Below, one piece after another: positions 46,464 to 58,730 of a stretch of DNA of 64,000 nucleotides. Position 1 is the stretch's first letter. Every line of letters starts with the position of its first letter. The stretch comes from Drosophila pseudoobscura. Its lineage: Eukaryota; Arthropoda; Insecta; Diptera; Drosophilidae. Below the pieces are notes generated by a model that worked only from the letters and a program-made list of their open reading frames with translations, searched no databases and was not told the DNA's origin. The stretch covers positions 29,472,001 through 29,536,000 of the forward strand of contig NC_046681.1 in NCBI RefSeq assembly GCF_009870125.1. The letters run 5' to 3'. Both the position numbers and the translations under genes were made by a program.

Positions 46464-48114
46464 GTTGCTGTTGCATCAACCTTCCCTCTCTCTCTCTTTC
46501 TCGATAAGTTCTCCGAACAAGTTTCCTCGCTGGCTTTGGCTTTTTTCTTGGGTGCAACTTTAATTTTTCAATTTGTTGCGGAATTTTCGGTTATTTTTCT
46601 TATTCATACACTCTCTCTGGCTCTCTATCTCTATCTGTGTTTGCTTTTGCTTCGTTTGCGTTTTCCTCTTGTCTCATTCGTGCAATGCAATAAATTTTCC
46701 CTTGACCGCCAACGAGGGAAAGCGTCAACCAATTGCTTTTCTCGCCCTGGCTCTGGTGCTGGCTCTGTCGCTGGCTCTGTCGTCTGCTTATTTATATTTA
46801 TTTTCCACGAGCCCGTTGCTATTTGCTCTTCCCATTAAGCGTGCTCCACTGTACAGTACACACCCCCGCAGTCGCATTTACATGCCATATCCTGTATCCC
46901 GTATCCCGTATCCTGTGTGTGTGTATGTGTGTGTTTGCTCCTCTATTTGGCTATGGCTATGGCTTTTTCTATTTCTATTTCTATTTCGGGCTTCCTCCGT
47001 CGCTCAGCGCACTGTATTTAATTGAAACATCGGCAATGGTCTGGCAGGATCCGTGTGGCAGGATTGGCAGCCTGTGAATGGTAGAAAATAGACACGCATT
47101 GAATATTTGAATATTTATCTGGGTTCAAGTTGAAAGACTCTCTTCGGAGGGTCTAGGCCAAGTGTCGTTAGGGGTTGTGTCTTAAGTGCCGAAAGTCTTG
47201 CCAGCTCCCAGGGCTTACAACATTGTTTATTTGCGTCAACAAATGGAAATAGTGAGGAGCATTCCTCGTATCAATAGATCTCGTGATTCCTCAGTAATTA
47301 TACATACTCTAAGGCCATAAATCATGCATCTCCTGCGTAATCGTACATCCGTATGGCTACGGCTGCATTCGCAAATGAATGAATATTTGAGTGAATTCTA
47401 CGAGTATATTGCAGGCCCCCGGCTGGGTTTCCCTCAAAGCAAATTTACTCAAGCATTTCCGAGCGGGGTGGGGGGCAGGGGGGGGGGGGCAAGACCTCAA
47501 GTGACAAAGACAATTGTCCTGCGTCCTGTGTTCTGTGTCCTGCGCAAACAGCAAACCGAATGAATTAATCATACAATTTATGGCCAATAAATGATAATAT
47601 GTATTAAATGCTCTCCCAGCCAGGAAGCAGGGCGGCCCTCGGAGGGCATAGAGGACGATAGAGAGCCCTCGGATCGGAGGACAAGCTCGAGCCCAAAAAT
47701 CATTGAGTAGAGGCATAAATTAACAATCATCTCGGGGCAGACGACACACGGGCGGGCGATTGTGTAATTGTTCTTGGGTTCTGTTTTGGCCAAAAATTAA
47801 ATTTGCATAAAATCAATTAAAACCGAAAATCCACCCGGAAAACCAGCAACGTGGTGGGGGGAGGAAAGGAAAGCCTTTTTGGGGAAAAGTTTGCCAAAAT
47901 GAAAATCATGTTTTGTAATTAGAGGCCATGAATAATTTTAGCACCTTGTTGTCAGCTATTTTAAGATGTGGCTCACACGGATACGGCCCCTCCCCCCCTG
48001 CCTGTCGAACGGGGCGAACGAGTGGCTTATGCAAAATAGTTGGAGCACACACTGCGTATACTTGATGTTTGGCCAAGTCTCAGTCTTTTGCATAATTAAT
48101 TATGTGGCAGTCAT

Positions 48115-48147
48115 GGCACTGGCACTGGCACTGGCACTGGCACTGGC
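48115..48147. repeat. (GGCACT)n hexamer array
   Basis: About five tandem copies of GGCACT/TGGCAC. Simple repeat. Confidence 0.75.
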
Positions 48148-49637
48148 TTGTTAAATATGCAAATATACATATACACCGTCGCACAAGGTCTAGAAGGACT
48201 CTTGGACGGGGGTCACTAACATCTCTGCTGTGGCTTCTGTATCCTGCATCCTGTGTCCCGTATGCGTGCAGCACATGGAAATCTTTTGGCCGGATTTGTG
48301 CCACAAATTGAATTTCGGCTCTCTTTAAAAGTGCTTTCCCTCTGCCGCTTTAAAGCGGGGGCAGGCACCAAACGACACTGGATGTTGGCCAGAGATTTGC
48401 CCATAAGGCCATGTTCAATGGCTTGTCGCAACACACAGAAAGTCATGTGGCACGCACACACACACATGGAGGAGGAGGCGACTAGTGCTGGGGTTAGGAG
48501 CAGAGGCTTAGGCTGCTGCAGGCGCCCATGTGGGCTGTGGATGAGCGAGAGCGGTCTCTGAATGCCAAGCGAAGAGATGACTGAATGGATATACGGGAAG
48601 TGCCTCACTGACTGAATGACTGCCACTGCTGTAAGTCTGTTTGTGTGTGTATTGGCCCTTTGTAAGTGTTGGGACCATGGCCAGCTCTTGTTGGGGCACA
48701 CTTTTCGGCGCACTTTTCCCTTCAAATTTGAGGGAATTTCGGTGAAGGCTTGGAGTCCAACAAGAGCTTAAATGCTCATTTAAGTACTAAAAATACAGGA
48801 CACACATTGTCAGCATTTAATTTCCCTAAAATATACCAGATCTGATCAATTCGTGCAACAAATGAATGCAAATTTGAATAAATCGAAAGAAAATCATTGG
48901 GAAATAATTGTTATGGGCCACAATCAAATACAAATTCGGAGAAGCAAACAAATAAATGCTGCCTATATTTCCCCACAAATTAAACCATAATAAAAAAAAA
49001 TAAAAAATTCTCCGGGAGACTGGTTTGTCCTGGCCGAAAGCCCATTAAAAACATGGCCAATGAAATAAATTTCAAAAATTGCCCCCACCCCCACTCTAAA
49101 ATATGTTTTCCCAATAGCGGCCTGGCTGGTTGGACAAAATCTGGTTTTATTTTCCTTCTTGCGATATCATTTTTTTAGTGCCAATTGATGGGGTCGTAAA
49201 AGCGTCTAAGCGTGGAAGTGACCTCTCGGGGAGTTTAGGAATTTAACGGTCCACCAGAGGGACACGACACTGTGTCGCGTCCCTGCCGTGTGCCCCTCTG
49301 GAGCCACCTGCAACTAAATGAGACTAATGAAAGTCCATAATTCAGAGTCCGGCTCAGGGTCTAAAATTAATTGGCATTGTACGGGAATTTAATAAATATA
49401 CTAGTGTGCGGGGGGGTACGGGGGCGAATGGTAATGGCAATAGATGGCTGTATCTGGGCTATAGAATTTCATAATTATAATAATTTATGTTGACACCTGA
49501 GGCGTGTGCACAAATTGAACAGGGGATGGCCCCGAGGTCCGCCAAGTTAATAAAACTTTAAGTTACAATTTCTGTGTGTCCCTCTCTCGCTTTCCCTGGG
49601 GAAATCTGTAGGAAATTGTTTGTGGCATAATACTTAC

Positions 49638-50100
49638 TTATGACTGGTATTTTTCTTGTTTCTTTTCGTGGTGGCTCGAAGGAACTTGAAGGAATCGCCG
49701 AGGTGCTGAGGTGCCGCTCGGACCTTGAAGTCGCTATTCGCGGGAGCTTGTGGTGGGTTTTCGAAGGAGGTGTTTTCTCTCTGGTTCTGGCCTCAGAGTC
49801 GAGCTAGGAGTCGCTTGGCCACGTGCATAATAATAACAAATGATTGGTTGTCACGCACGTAACGGTACTTTCATTCATAATTTATGCATTTTAATTTGTC
49901 AAAACGTTGGCCAAACAGCCGACAGAGTATGAGTACGAGGGAATCCCCCTTTGCTGAAGGAAACACACACAGACACAGGCGCACACGCACACACATACGC
50001 GAGCGCGAGCGCGAGAACTTCTTGATGAATATGAATATGAATTTCTGTTTAGAGACTTCTTAGTTTTGCTCTGTTATCCTTGCAGCGTGTGTTTGCTTCG
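49638..50100 (-). other. Candidate 5' untranslated exon, minus strand
   Basis: On the minus strand a stretch with A-rich, CG-containing leader-like composition ends at CAGTCATAA|GTAAGT, a near-perfect donor. It lies about 3.2 kb upstream of the Beat signal-peptide exon and could be its non-coding first exon. No clear acceptor before the Beat ATG was identified, so the link is weak. A second strong donor, GGAAGA|GTAAGT at about 50478, faces the other way. Confidence 0.3.
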
Positions 50101-50632
50101 AATACTTTTTATTCATAATTTGTACTCGCTCACACACTCACTCGCACTCCGAACACCCACGACTGGGACCCACACACGCACGATGGTGGCCGTGTGTTCG
50201 GCTAGAACGCGTCTGGGGGGATACTCGTGTGACCAGGCCACGGAAGGAGCTCGCAGGAGTTTCGGCGTCGCGTCGTCAACCACACAGCACCAATAACCGA
50301 CCAAGACTAAAAGCTTTGCTCCCCTTATTACCTGCTTTTTACAGGCGGCCCCACACACACACAGGGCGCGCTCCACAGCGGGCCGGACGCGCACGAGGAC
50401 GTCGCAGGATAAGAACGGAACACGAGAACGAAGCACGGCTCGGCAAAAGAGTGGGTGTGGATGGGAACGGATGGAAGAGTAAGTGCTCCGTTCGAGGCAT
50501 AAACTAGTTCGCGTTGTCTGAGGTTACGACTGTGCTCGGGCCGAACGAAGGGAAGAGAGAGAGCGGGAGAGCAGCAGAAAAGAGAGCAACACCTCGCTCT
50601 TTGTTTGTTGCGATTCCACTTTGTTCCGAATG

Positions 50633-50989
50633 CTGTTAACAGGCATGTTAGTGGGCTTTACAGTGCCAGATAACAGCATTCTGTTAAGGTGTGAAATGTG
50701 TACTCTAACATTGAGCTGTTATGGTATGGAACTGTTAAAATAGTGGGATCATTTTAGGGAAACAACAGCTTAACAGGAGCTGTTATAAGAACTGTACAGA
50801 GCAGAAAATAACATAACATAGCTCTGCTAAAGAAAGAGCTGTGTGCATTGAGGGCAGCCTATGAACAACAAACTATTCCAGATTTTACGATTAAATTATA
50901 TTTAATATTTAAAACTAACAGCTCGAACAAATGGAGCCAAGGGAAGTGTTAGTTTACATAAAAAGTAAGCTGGAAACAGCAATTAACAG
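50633..50989. promoter_or_regulatory. Cluster of ten TAACAG/CTGTTA motifs
   Basis: TAACAG or its complement occurs at 50633 and 50637 (as the palindrome CTGTTAACAG), 50671, 50681, 50716, 50732, 50771, 50780, 50916 and 50984. A fixed hexamer is expected about 0.2 times on both strands in this length. AACAGCT/AGCTGTT also form an inverted pair around 50766-50784. TAACAG fits the Myb-type consensus YAACNG. A homotypic regulatory cluster is inferred; a degenerate repeat is the alternative. Confidence 0.4.
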
Positions 50990-52346
50990 TGCACCCTGAG
51001 TATTCGTATGACTATTTCTCACTAGCCTGCTTTCATAGCTGCCAAAAACTATAGTAGATTGCTCTATTTAAGATCTCTCTTTTCTGTGGTCTGTAGTTCA
51101 GAGTTTTTCTGTTTCCTCTGTAGTTCTCCGCCGTGGAGCATTCCTGCAGGAGTCTGGGTTCTGTATTTTTTGGCCTATGGCTACAATGTAACTCTGTGGG
51201 CTATACGCCATGTACCATGTTGTACCATATTAGCTTCAGTTGCTTCTTGGCCGGAAGCAATCATTAGGAGGCACCCATTGTCATCGCTGCTCAACATTTT
51301 CTCTGGCATTCCCTCTGTCCCTCTCGGGTAATTCTTGCAGGCACCTGTTTTTTGTAGGTTCTGCCCTGGAATGCCCGGAGATTGTGTGCCCAATCCCGAG
51401 GTGCAGACTGGTGTCTTTAATTCGTATGGTGTATTGTATGTAGAGGCATCGTATGTAGAGCTGCCAGTTTACTAATTTTTCCGCCAAAGGGAGCCAAGTC
51501 TGAGTGGTGCTGTCCGACCAGCAGGACTTTCGCTTTAAGTCCATCCTCTGGCCTCCGTTAAGTCCTCCGCAGAGCCTGCATCAATCGTTCTGGCAACACC
51601 AATAAGAAAAACAAAGGAAACAAGTGGATGGAAGAGGGAGTAGGAGTCAGAGCCAGAGAGCCAGAGGAGATGTAGTGTATGAGAGAGGAGTATGTGTTGT
51701 GGAGCAGGTCTGGCGAGTAGGAGATTGGTAACACACACACACATCCATCCCCCCCAACCCACTGAAGCATCAATAGAAAATACCAATAACATCGACATCA
51801 TCCTATCCTCCGCATCATTAGCCCAAACAAAAACTGCTGACTGGGGCACAATGCCAGCAGGGAAATGGAGAGAGCAGCTCCTTCTCAGGACTCTTCTCTC
51901 CTCTCGCTGGGCTCCTGGCTCCTACAGTCCTGACCAAAGCTGGAGGGTCTTAAACTTTTTTCCTGTTGTGCTGCACATGCCCCGGAGGCAATTTGAAGTT
52001 GTGGCAGCTTCCTGCCCCTCTCGCCGCTAACCCCTTTCTGCGGGTACGGGTATATGCCCCGGCATCGGCTCATTGACAGTCATAACGCTGAAATGCGCCT
52101 CAACTTGAACTAATTTGTGCGCAATTTGCGCGAAGAAAGGCGTCGGATGTACCAAAGGCAATATAGAGGGAGTGGGAGAGGGAGAGAGGAGAGCCAATGA
52201 ATATAGAAAGAGAGGGCTAGACCGCAACAGAGAGAGAGACGGAAGCAGAGACGAGGCGACGCGAGAAGGAATGGCAAGCATTTGCACTTTTACTTAAGCG
52301 TAAAACTTTTCCCTTTGCAGGTTGCAGCCAACTAATTTCAACCCCT

Positions 52347-52361
52347 CCCCCCCCCCCCCCC
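52347..52361. repeat. C homopolymer (15 bases)
   Basis: An uninterrupted C run. Length is uncertain in most sequencing chemistries. Confidence 0.85.
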
Positions 52362-53510
52362 ACCACCACACCCACTGTTTCCTCCGAAAGAAAGAAACCT
52401 TGGGAGAGGGATGTGTGAGCGAGATGGCAACACTCCAACTGATTGCGTCAACTTTTTTCCTCTTTCCTCAATTGGTTTTGTTTCGTTTTCCCCTGTTTCT
52501 CCGCATAAATTTGATTATTCGAATTTCTGTGAATTTGCACCTTGCCCAGGATCTGTCCGTATCTGTCCCTACTACCTCTATCTTCATCTCGGGGAACTGC
52601 CTCGATTCGTGTCCCTTTGTGAGGGAAATCCAGTCTCTAATTGCCCGCCTCCTTCGAGAACTGATTGAATCTGTTACACTCCACAGGCGGCTTTATTATT
52701 TAACGTTTCAATTACACGCAAAGTCGGAATCGGAATCCGAATGGGAATCGGAGATACGAGTCTCAGAGATGGACTCCTTCCCTGCCCCTCCTTTGCTGGA
52801 GACTATTTAGCATGTAAATGTGAGTCAGTGCCAAATAGTTGTGAAGCCTTGTCCCAGTCCCAGTCACAGTCGCAGTCCGCCGTCTCTGACTCCAAGAGTC
52901 TCCATTTGTCGAGTGGAGTGGAGTCTCAGTCTCCCCTTTAGAGGCCCAGCATCTATTTTGCATACAAATGGCTTTTCTTTATGTTTATGGAGCGCAAGGA
53001 GAGGCAGGAGGAGGAGGAGTGCGTCGAGGGGAGACGGCAAAATAATTTCGCAAATGTTTCATTTGATTACTAAATGAATCTCCGTTGGATCTTGCCATCT
53101 CTAATTGTCTTTCATGGTAATTTAATGGAAAATGTCTGAAGCGGTTGCTCCGACCAACTGAAGGTCAATATTTTGTGAAGGAATTACTTGGAAATGGGGA
53201 GAAGAAACCCTTGGCCAATTGAACTAGATTTAAGGTAACCCAAAGAGTATTTTTTACAAGAGAAATATCTGCAAATTGAGGCTTTGAAGCCTACGGAAAG
53301 GGCTCTATCAGTAGGCGGATGCTGGACATACTTAAAGGGAGTTCCGGACTGCGACTCCTTCCTGATCAGACAACAATCTGTGGAGGTGAGCAAAGCGAAA
53401 GCACTTTCGCAGGTGCGACACCGAGGAAAGTGCAATTGGGATTCCCGTACATGAAAGTAGAAGACGGGCAAAGAGAGGGAGAGGGAGTTCCTAGATACTG
53501 CTGCAGTCAG

Positions 53511-53690
53511 CCCGCTGGGCGAAGAAAGCCTGCAACTGGGTGCAAGTTTCTCCACGCCACGTCCCCACGGGATAGTGCATCAAAGATGACCAAGGAGTGG
53601 CGCGAGTGCCGCATGTGGCAGTAGAGGGCGAGCAGAACTCCAGAGTCGCCAAAGTCGAACGACGAGGGTACGACAAGAGCACGACGAGTC
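53511..53690 (-). pseudogene. Possible coding fragment, minus strand
   Basis: One minus-strand frame is open from a TGA near 53708 to a TGA near 53513. For about 50 codons it has balanced composition and G/C-rich third positions, including SSFDFGDSGVLLALYCHMRH and SLVIFDALSRGDVAW. It has no ATG at its start and no clear splice sites. No family is recognised. It could be an exon fragment or chance. Confidence 0.2.
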
Positions 53691-54246
53691 GGTTGGATGA
53701 TTAGATCGATTCAGAGCCGTACTGGTGTGTGTTGGGGCAGCAAGACCGAAAGAAGTGGCACTTTCCAACTGAATCTAAATAAGGCTTTAGTGGATCAGCT
53801 GTTTCCAGCCAAAGCAAACGGTCACACTACTCGCTTGTTGGTATTTTGTGGCTGCAAGGGCCCCAAGAATTTGCCTCGTTTAAAGTGCAAATGGTATATT
53901 TTTCTGCACAAAATGGTAAAAAGTATTACTTCTAGGAGATTGGCATTCCGTATCCATCCTTCCTGGCACAAATCGAAAACCATCGATTTTAATAATTAAT
54001 AATTTATTTCAAAATATATAAGTTTACATACAATTCCCGAATTTTACGTACAGAATGGTTGGCCTAACAGAAATATAGATTAAACAATGCAATTTGCTTG
54101 ATTAAAATTAAAGAGTTCAACAAACCAACCGTGCCATCGTTCTCATATTTTTTTGAGGGCACACTCACACGGAATGAAATGCAGCAAAGTATCAAAGTTG
54201 GTTTTGTTTGGAATACATATAATTACAGCCGGCAAATTTTCCATGT

Positions 54247-54254
54247 TATCGATA
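54247..54254 (+). promoter_or_regulatory. DRE core-promoter element (TATCGATA)
   Basis: A perfect DRE lies about 180 bp upstream of the zinc-finger ATG and about 100 bp upstream of a probable 5' UTR donor. It is typical of housekeeping-type fly promoters. Confidence 0.6.
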
Positions 54255-54355
54255 GTGCCATCGACGCTTTTGCAGCACTGCATTCGCTTCTCTGTTTGTC
54301 TCTTCTTTTTCGTGTGTTTTGTGGAATTCCGAAAAGCCGCACTCTTCGTTTGCTT

Positions 54356-54424
54356 GTGAGTTAAAGGTTCCACTAATTTCAGAGGTGTGTGCTAGTGTGT
54401 GTATTACAATTAATTTGCTTGCAG
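54356..54424 (+). other. Probable 5' UTR intron of the zinc-finger gene
   Basis: Donor GCTT|GTGAGT and acceptor TTGCTTGCAG|GACA bound 69 bp, ending four bases before the ATG at 54429. Size and splice sites fit a short fly intron. Confidence 0.5.
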
Positions 54425-54428
54425 GACA

Positions 54429-55355
54429 ATGGCGGAAGTATGCAGAATCTGCAAGGCATCGCCAGTCTCCGGACCATTGAAAAACATTTTTGATGAGCCA
54501 AAGAAGTCGGACACTTGCATTGCGGACATGATAGCGGAGTGCACCGGGTACAAGGTTTCTCGAGGGGACTTACTGTCGGAAAACATATGTCCGCCCTGCC
54601 TTGAGGATGCCCTGAGTGCATTCAGGCTTAAAAAAACATACGAACAAAGCCATAAACTCTATTTTCCAGTGTTGGAGGAGGCTGGAGGAGAAGCCATCTG
54701 TGGTAACCAGGAAGACGATGCGGCTTGGGAGCCGTCAGATAGTGCAAATGAGCTAAAGACCCAATTGGAAACCGATGCAAAGGTCCAGGGTGATAAGGAT
54801 GTCTATCAACATTTCAAATGTAGCCTTTGCCCAAAGAGCTATAAACACAAATCGAGTCTAAGTAGACACGAAAATGTTCACACTGGAATACGACCCCACA
54901 AATGCTCGGACTGCTCAAAGGCATTCAGACTGAAGGCCTATCTGCAAGCACACATCCGTACGCACACTGACGAGCGACCGTACAAGTGCGAGCACTGCTC
55001 GAAGACATTTAAACACAAGAAATCTCTCAAAAACCACAGCCGTACTCACTCTGAGGAGCGACCGCACAAGTGTATGCACTGCTCGAAATCTTTCTCTCAC
55101 TCCAGAACTTTCCGCAACCACGTCCGTACGCACACGGTGGAGCGGTCCTTCCAATGTTCTGACTGTTCAAAAGCATTTAAGCGACAATCCGACCTAAACA
55201 AACACTCTCGTGCGCACTCAGTCGATCGTCCCTACCAATGTGTTCTTTGCTCGAAGTCATTCAAATATAAATGGCATATTAGCAGACACCTCCGTACCCA
55301 CACGGAGGAGCGACCATATTCGTGTGCTGACTGCCCGAAGGCCTACAAAGACTAG
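54429..55355 (+). CDS. ZAD C2H2 zinc-finger protein, cut in its seventh finger
   Basis: A 308-residue product opens with a ZAD (zinc-finger-associated domain) at about 5-80: Cys5/Cys8 in CRIC and Cys54/Cys57 in CPPC chelate zinc and mediate dimerisation in this insect family. An acidic linker (80-125) follows. Six complete C2H2 fingers start at Cys131, 159, 187, 215, 243 and 271, joined mostly by HT/HS-x-ERP-type linkers. The predicted role is a nuclear sequence-specific transcription regulator. The ATG follows GACA, right after a probable 5' UTR intron, with a DRE upstream. Finger 7 begins CADCPKAYKD and is cut by TAG (55353-55355); the frame beyond reads SSLKNHT as in finger 3, then loses the last His and meets TGA at 55401. 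The protein therefore ends in half a finger. ZAD genes duplicate rapidly in flies, so no ortholog is named. Confidence 0.9.
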   Translation: MAEVCRICKASPVSGPLKNIFDEPKKSDTCIADMIAECTGYKVSRGDLLSENICPPCLEDALSAFRLKKTYEQSHKLYFPVLEEAGGEAICGNQEDDAAWEPSDSANELKTQLETDAKVQGDKDVYQHFKCSLCPKSYKHKSSLSRHENVHTGIRPHKCSDCSKAFRLKAYLQAHIRTHTDERPYKCEHCSKTFKHKKSLKNHSRTHSEERPHKCMHCSKSFSHSRTFRNHVRTHTVERSFQCSDCSKAFKRQSDLNKHSRAHSVDRPYQCVLCSKSFKYKWHISRHLRTHTEERPYSCADCPKAYKD

Positions 55356-55483
55356 TCATCTCTCAAGAATCACACCTGCTGTCGCTCGCAGAACGATCGT
55401 TGAAAGGATCGAACTCAAACCCACTTGGATTACTTGTATTTCCGTTAAGAGTTACTTGCCCATGTACGAAGATAAAGAAAACT

Positions 55484-55489
55484 AATAAA
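55484..55489 (+). terminator. Poly(A) signal AATAAA
   Basis: AATAAA lies about 130 bp past the zinc-finger stop codon. Confidence 0.6.
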
Positions 55490-56838
55490 TTGCATGGACT
55501 TCCCCTCGTTTTTTTGTTTTTTTGATGATTTTGTTGTAGTTCCAGCGGACACCTCAAACAGATTGAACAAGTGCTGATGGAACCTCCCGGCTACAGAGTC
55601 GAATGCCTGTCGTCTGGCAATGACACGGAGAAGCTCTGTGGCTCCGATCTTGGAAGAACTATGGAAAAACAGGACATGGGGGCCTGCTATTCGTTTCTTT
55701 GGCACAACATTTTTGAGGAGTTTGTTCATTCCACTTTGTGGCTCAATTCGTTGTGTGCCACACTTTGGCAAATATTGAAGGGAATCTTTGTGGCGACCAA
55801 ATTGAAGCCCCCTTGCCCACTTGCCCACTGCCAGCATTTGGCCGCCGGAAAAACGCAATTTAGTGCAAATAAAAACACACAGAAAAAGCAGAGGCAGAAG
55901 CAAATGCAACTCTACTCTGCTTCATGCTCATTGTCGTGGATTTTTAGTGTTGAAAACAATTGAAAGTGTCGGCAACGGCACACGTCTGTATAGCGGGGGG
56001 GCAGTGCTGTGAAGGTGTGGTTGGGGGGGGAGGGGGTGCTATATAGGGTACGGCACGGACACGACACGCAAACTCATAAATGCGGCCGCATGAAATTGTA
56101 GGCAGCATAACACACACACACACACACACACACAAATGCCTGCCGACAATCACACAGATACTCCCACGCCACATTTACAACCGTCAGTGGCAGAGGAGGG
56201 ACGAGGCAGGAGGAAGGGGCAGCAGAAGCAGTAGAAGTAGTAACTATAACAAAGAACTCGGTCATTTGGTGCACAAAACGCAGCCAAAAGCACGCCCCAT
56301 GCTGCTAAATGCCACAAAAAAATACAGCAGACTGACAAAACAACAAAAAATAGAAAAAGAAGTTCAGAAAAGGAACGTGGAAGCACGCACAGAAGAAACC
56401 AAGCCACGGACACAAACAAACAATCCCATAGATATGCATATGAGCGAGCATTCGGATGGACATGGACATGGAGAGGGACGGGGACGGGGACAGGCACAGG
56501 GACCTGGACTTGTGTGAAATGTTTGCCGAACAGGCCTCAAACGGTGTCCAAAACGCTTTCGAATTTTACAGAAAATATTCGAAAAACTCACCGGAAGGGG
56601 GGGGGGGGAGGGAGAGAGCGGGGGTTGGTACCGTTCCGAAGGCGCATTCGAATGCATTCCACCATTCACCTTTTTATTCGTGCATTGTTGGGGCTGTCTT
56701 CTTAGGCGATGATTACTGTAACCCACAAAAATAGAAGTATCTACACATACACACACACATACACACGTCTGTCTGTACGAGTATGTGTCATTGCACTCTG
56801 TGCCGTAATCATTACGGCTGGAAGAGAGGCTGCCAGAG

Positions 56839-56867
56839 GCCCACGCCCACGCCCACGCCCACGCCCA
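56839..56867. repeat. (CCCACG)n hexamer array
   Basis: Nearly five perfect tandem copies of CCCACG. Simple repeat. Confidence 0.8.
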
Positions 56868-58702
56868 CAAGACGGAGTCACGGAGAGACAGATAACAATG
56901 CAGAAAACTTTCCATTTTCCTTTGCTTTCCTTCTCGTTTCTGTTGAGTGCAATTATCGTTGGTTTTATGATGTGCAAATGCATGGGGCATGTGGCATGGT
57001 GGGCATGGGCCATGGGGCATGTGTGGCCCCAAAACCTATTACACCACAAGCATAAAAATTGCCATAAAAACGCATTAGACGGAAGCTGGGGAGAGGACCT
57101 TCCTTCCATAAGAGTAATAATCGCACATATTTTGAATCAATGTGGCTCAGACCCCCAAGAGCTGATTAATACTCCGCTGAGTGGTGGAAGTGGTCGCAGG
57201 AGGGGGCGTGGCGGGGGGTCTGCCGTGCTATTTATAAGCCTGCGGTTCCCGGCGTTCCAATGCATTGGCTTCGATGAATAATTAAGCGGTTGACGGTGCC
57301 AGGGATGGAGCTTGAGCTGGGGATGGAGAAGGAGAAGGAGGCGCTGAACCACAACCACTCACTCACACTTCCAGAGGCCGCCACACACCACACCACTCAC
57401 ACACACACACATCTAAAGCCAGAAAGCCGCAGCTCCTTGAGGAAGATGGGGCATGTAAGGACATTTTTCACTTGTCAGGGCATCGCACATACGCCTCGTT
57501 AGCCCCAACTCAAAAACTGAAACCGAAACCGAACATGAGCCAGAACCAGAACCAGAACCAGGACCAAAAGTAGATCCCAGAAACCGCATCGGGGCCCGCG
57601 CCCTAAATAAAAGCGACGAAATGCCATCTAATTTATAGAACGTGGCGGTTATTTCTTTTAAGTGCTCGACAAATAGAAACAACAAACACGAAACACATTT
57701 CGTCACGTTCCCGGAAAAGGCGGAAAAGGGGGAAAGGGGAGAAAAGGCGGAGGGGAGGCTGGAGAGCATCAATATTTTTATTTGAATTCCGTCTCCCTTT
57801 TTTGTTTATAATTTATTTGCATTTGCTCATTGAAATGCTGCACAAACCGAACTTGGGCCCAGGGGCGGGGGGATGGTGGAGGGGAGGTGCCTAAATGTGC
57901 CACGAGCCTCAAATAAACGGAAATCTATGCAGGACGGGCGGTGCTGTGTGGAGGGCTGAGGGGCAATGGGAAGCGGGGGGATATTTCGTGGGGAAAAGGT
58001 TGTCTTGTCTCAGTTTTGAAGGGTACGACTGCAGAAGGGAGAAAGTGGAACAAGAAATTGCTCGAAGATGTTTCAGTTTCACGCAATTTACAGGGAAAAC
58101 AGTCTTTAATTTAACGCAATTTACAGAAACTAAGCATTGAAACTACTTTCGGGCTGCTGGTCTTTTGTTTAAACATAAAAAAGGGAGTAACGAAAGGATG
58201 ATCGAAAATTCGTCAGCTGGAACTCACATGTAATGGAATTTCAGACCAAAAATTATATTTTCTCAGTATAAAATTGAAATGATTCTCCCTTGGAACCATC
58301 TTCTTACGAATTGGGTTAGAAAATGGCAAAATACAGCACACAATTCTCCATACGGAGTATCAAAAAGTGCTCACCTCTCCAAAAAATTCCTTTTATACGG
58401 GTATCTACGAATACGAGTACATATATCCACATATACAGCCCCATATATTCATGTATGTATGTCTGTGTGTGTGACTTTCAACACCCGAAACGGGGAAAAA
58501 ATAAGAAATGCTAAACGAATTTGAAACATGCCATTTTCGACGCTGCTGTTGTCGGTTTCTTTCTTTTTTGAGTACCTTAGGAGCCATTGGAGCCGGAGTG
58601 TGCTGTGGCGGCGTCCGTCATAAATTCTCGTTATACAATTTAAAAACATTTGCTAAACACGCATTTCCTGCCTGGACAGGGACATGGCCAATGGCAGTGG
58701 CC

Positions 58703-58730
58703 AATGCGAATGCGAATGCGAATGTGAATG
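58703..58730. repeat. (GAATGC)n hexamer array
   Basis: About four tandem copies of AATGCG/GAATGC. It is the same hexamer, inverted, as at about 42455-42490. Confidence 0.65.

Larger units (their letters stand above)
46464..54246. other. Upstream region of the Beat gene, no coding gene supported
   Basis: The first 100-150 bp upstream of the Beat ATG are purine-rich on the minus strand, like a 5' UTR. Further features are an ATCCYGT heptamer repeat (about 46888-46916), a GGCACT hexamer array (48115-48147), candidate 5' exons (49.6-50.5 kb), a TAACAG cluster (50.63-50.99 kb) and a 15-base C run (52347-52361). Open frames in this region are short and low in complexity. Confidence 0.45.

Noticed and set aside
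56364..57032. 222-codon minus-strand frame
   Set aside because: It consists largely of translated (CA)n and CCCACG hexamers with WAWAWA and CVCVCV stretches.
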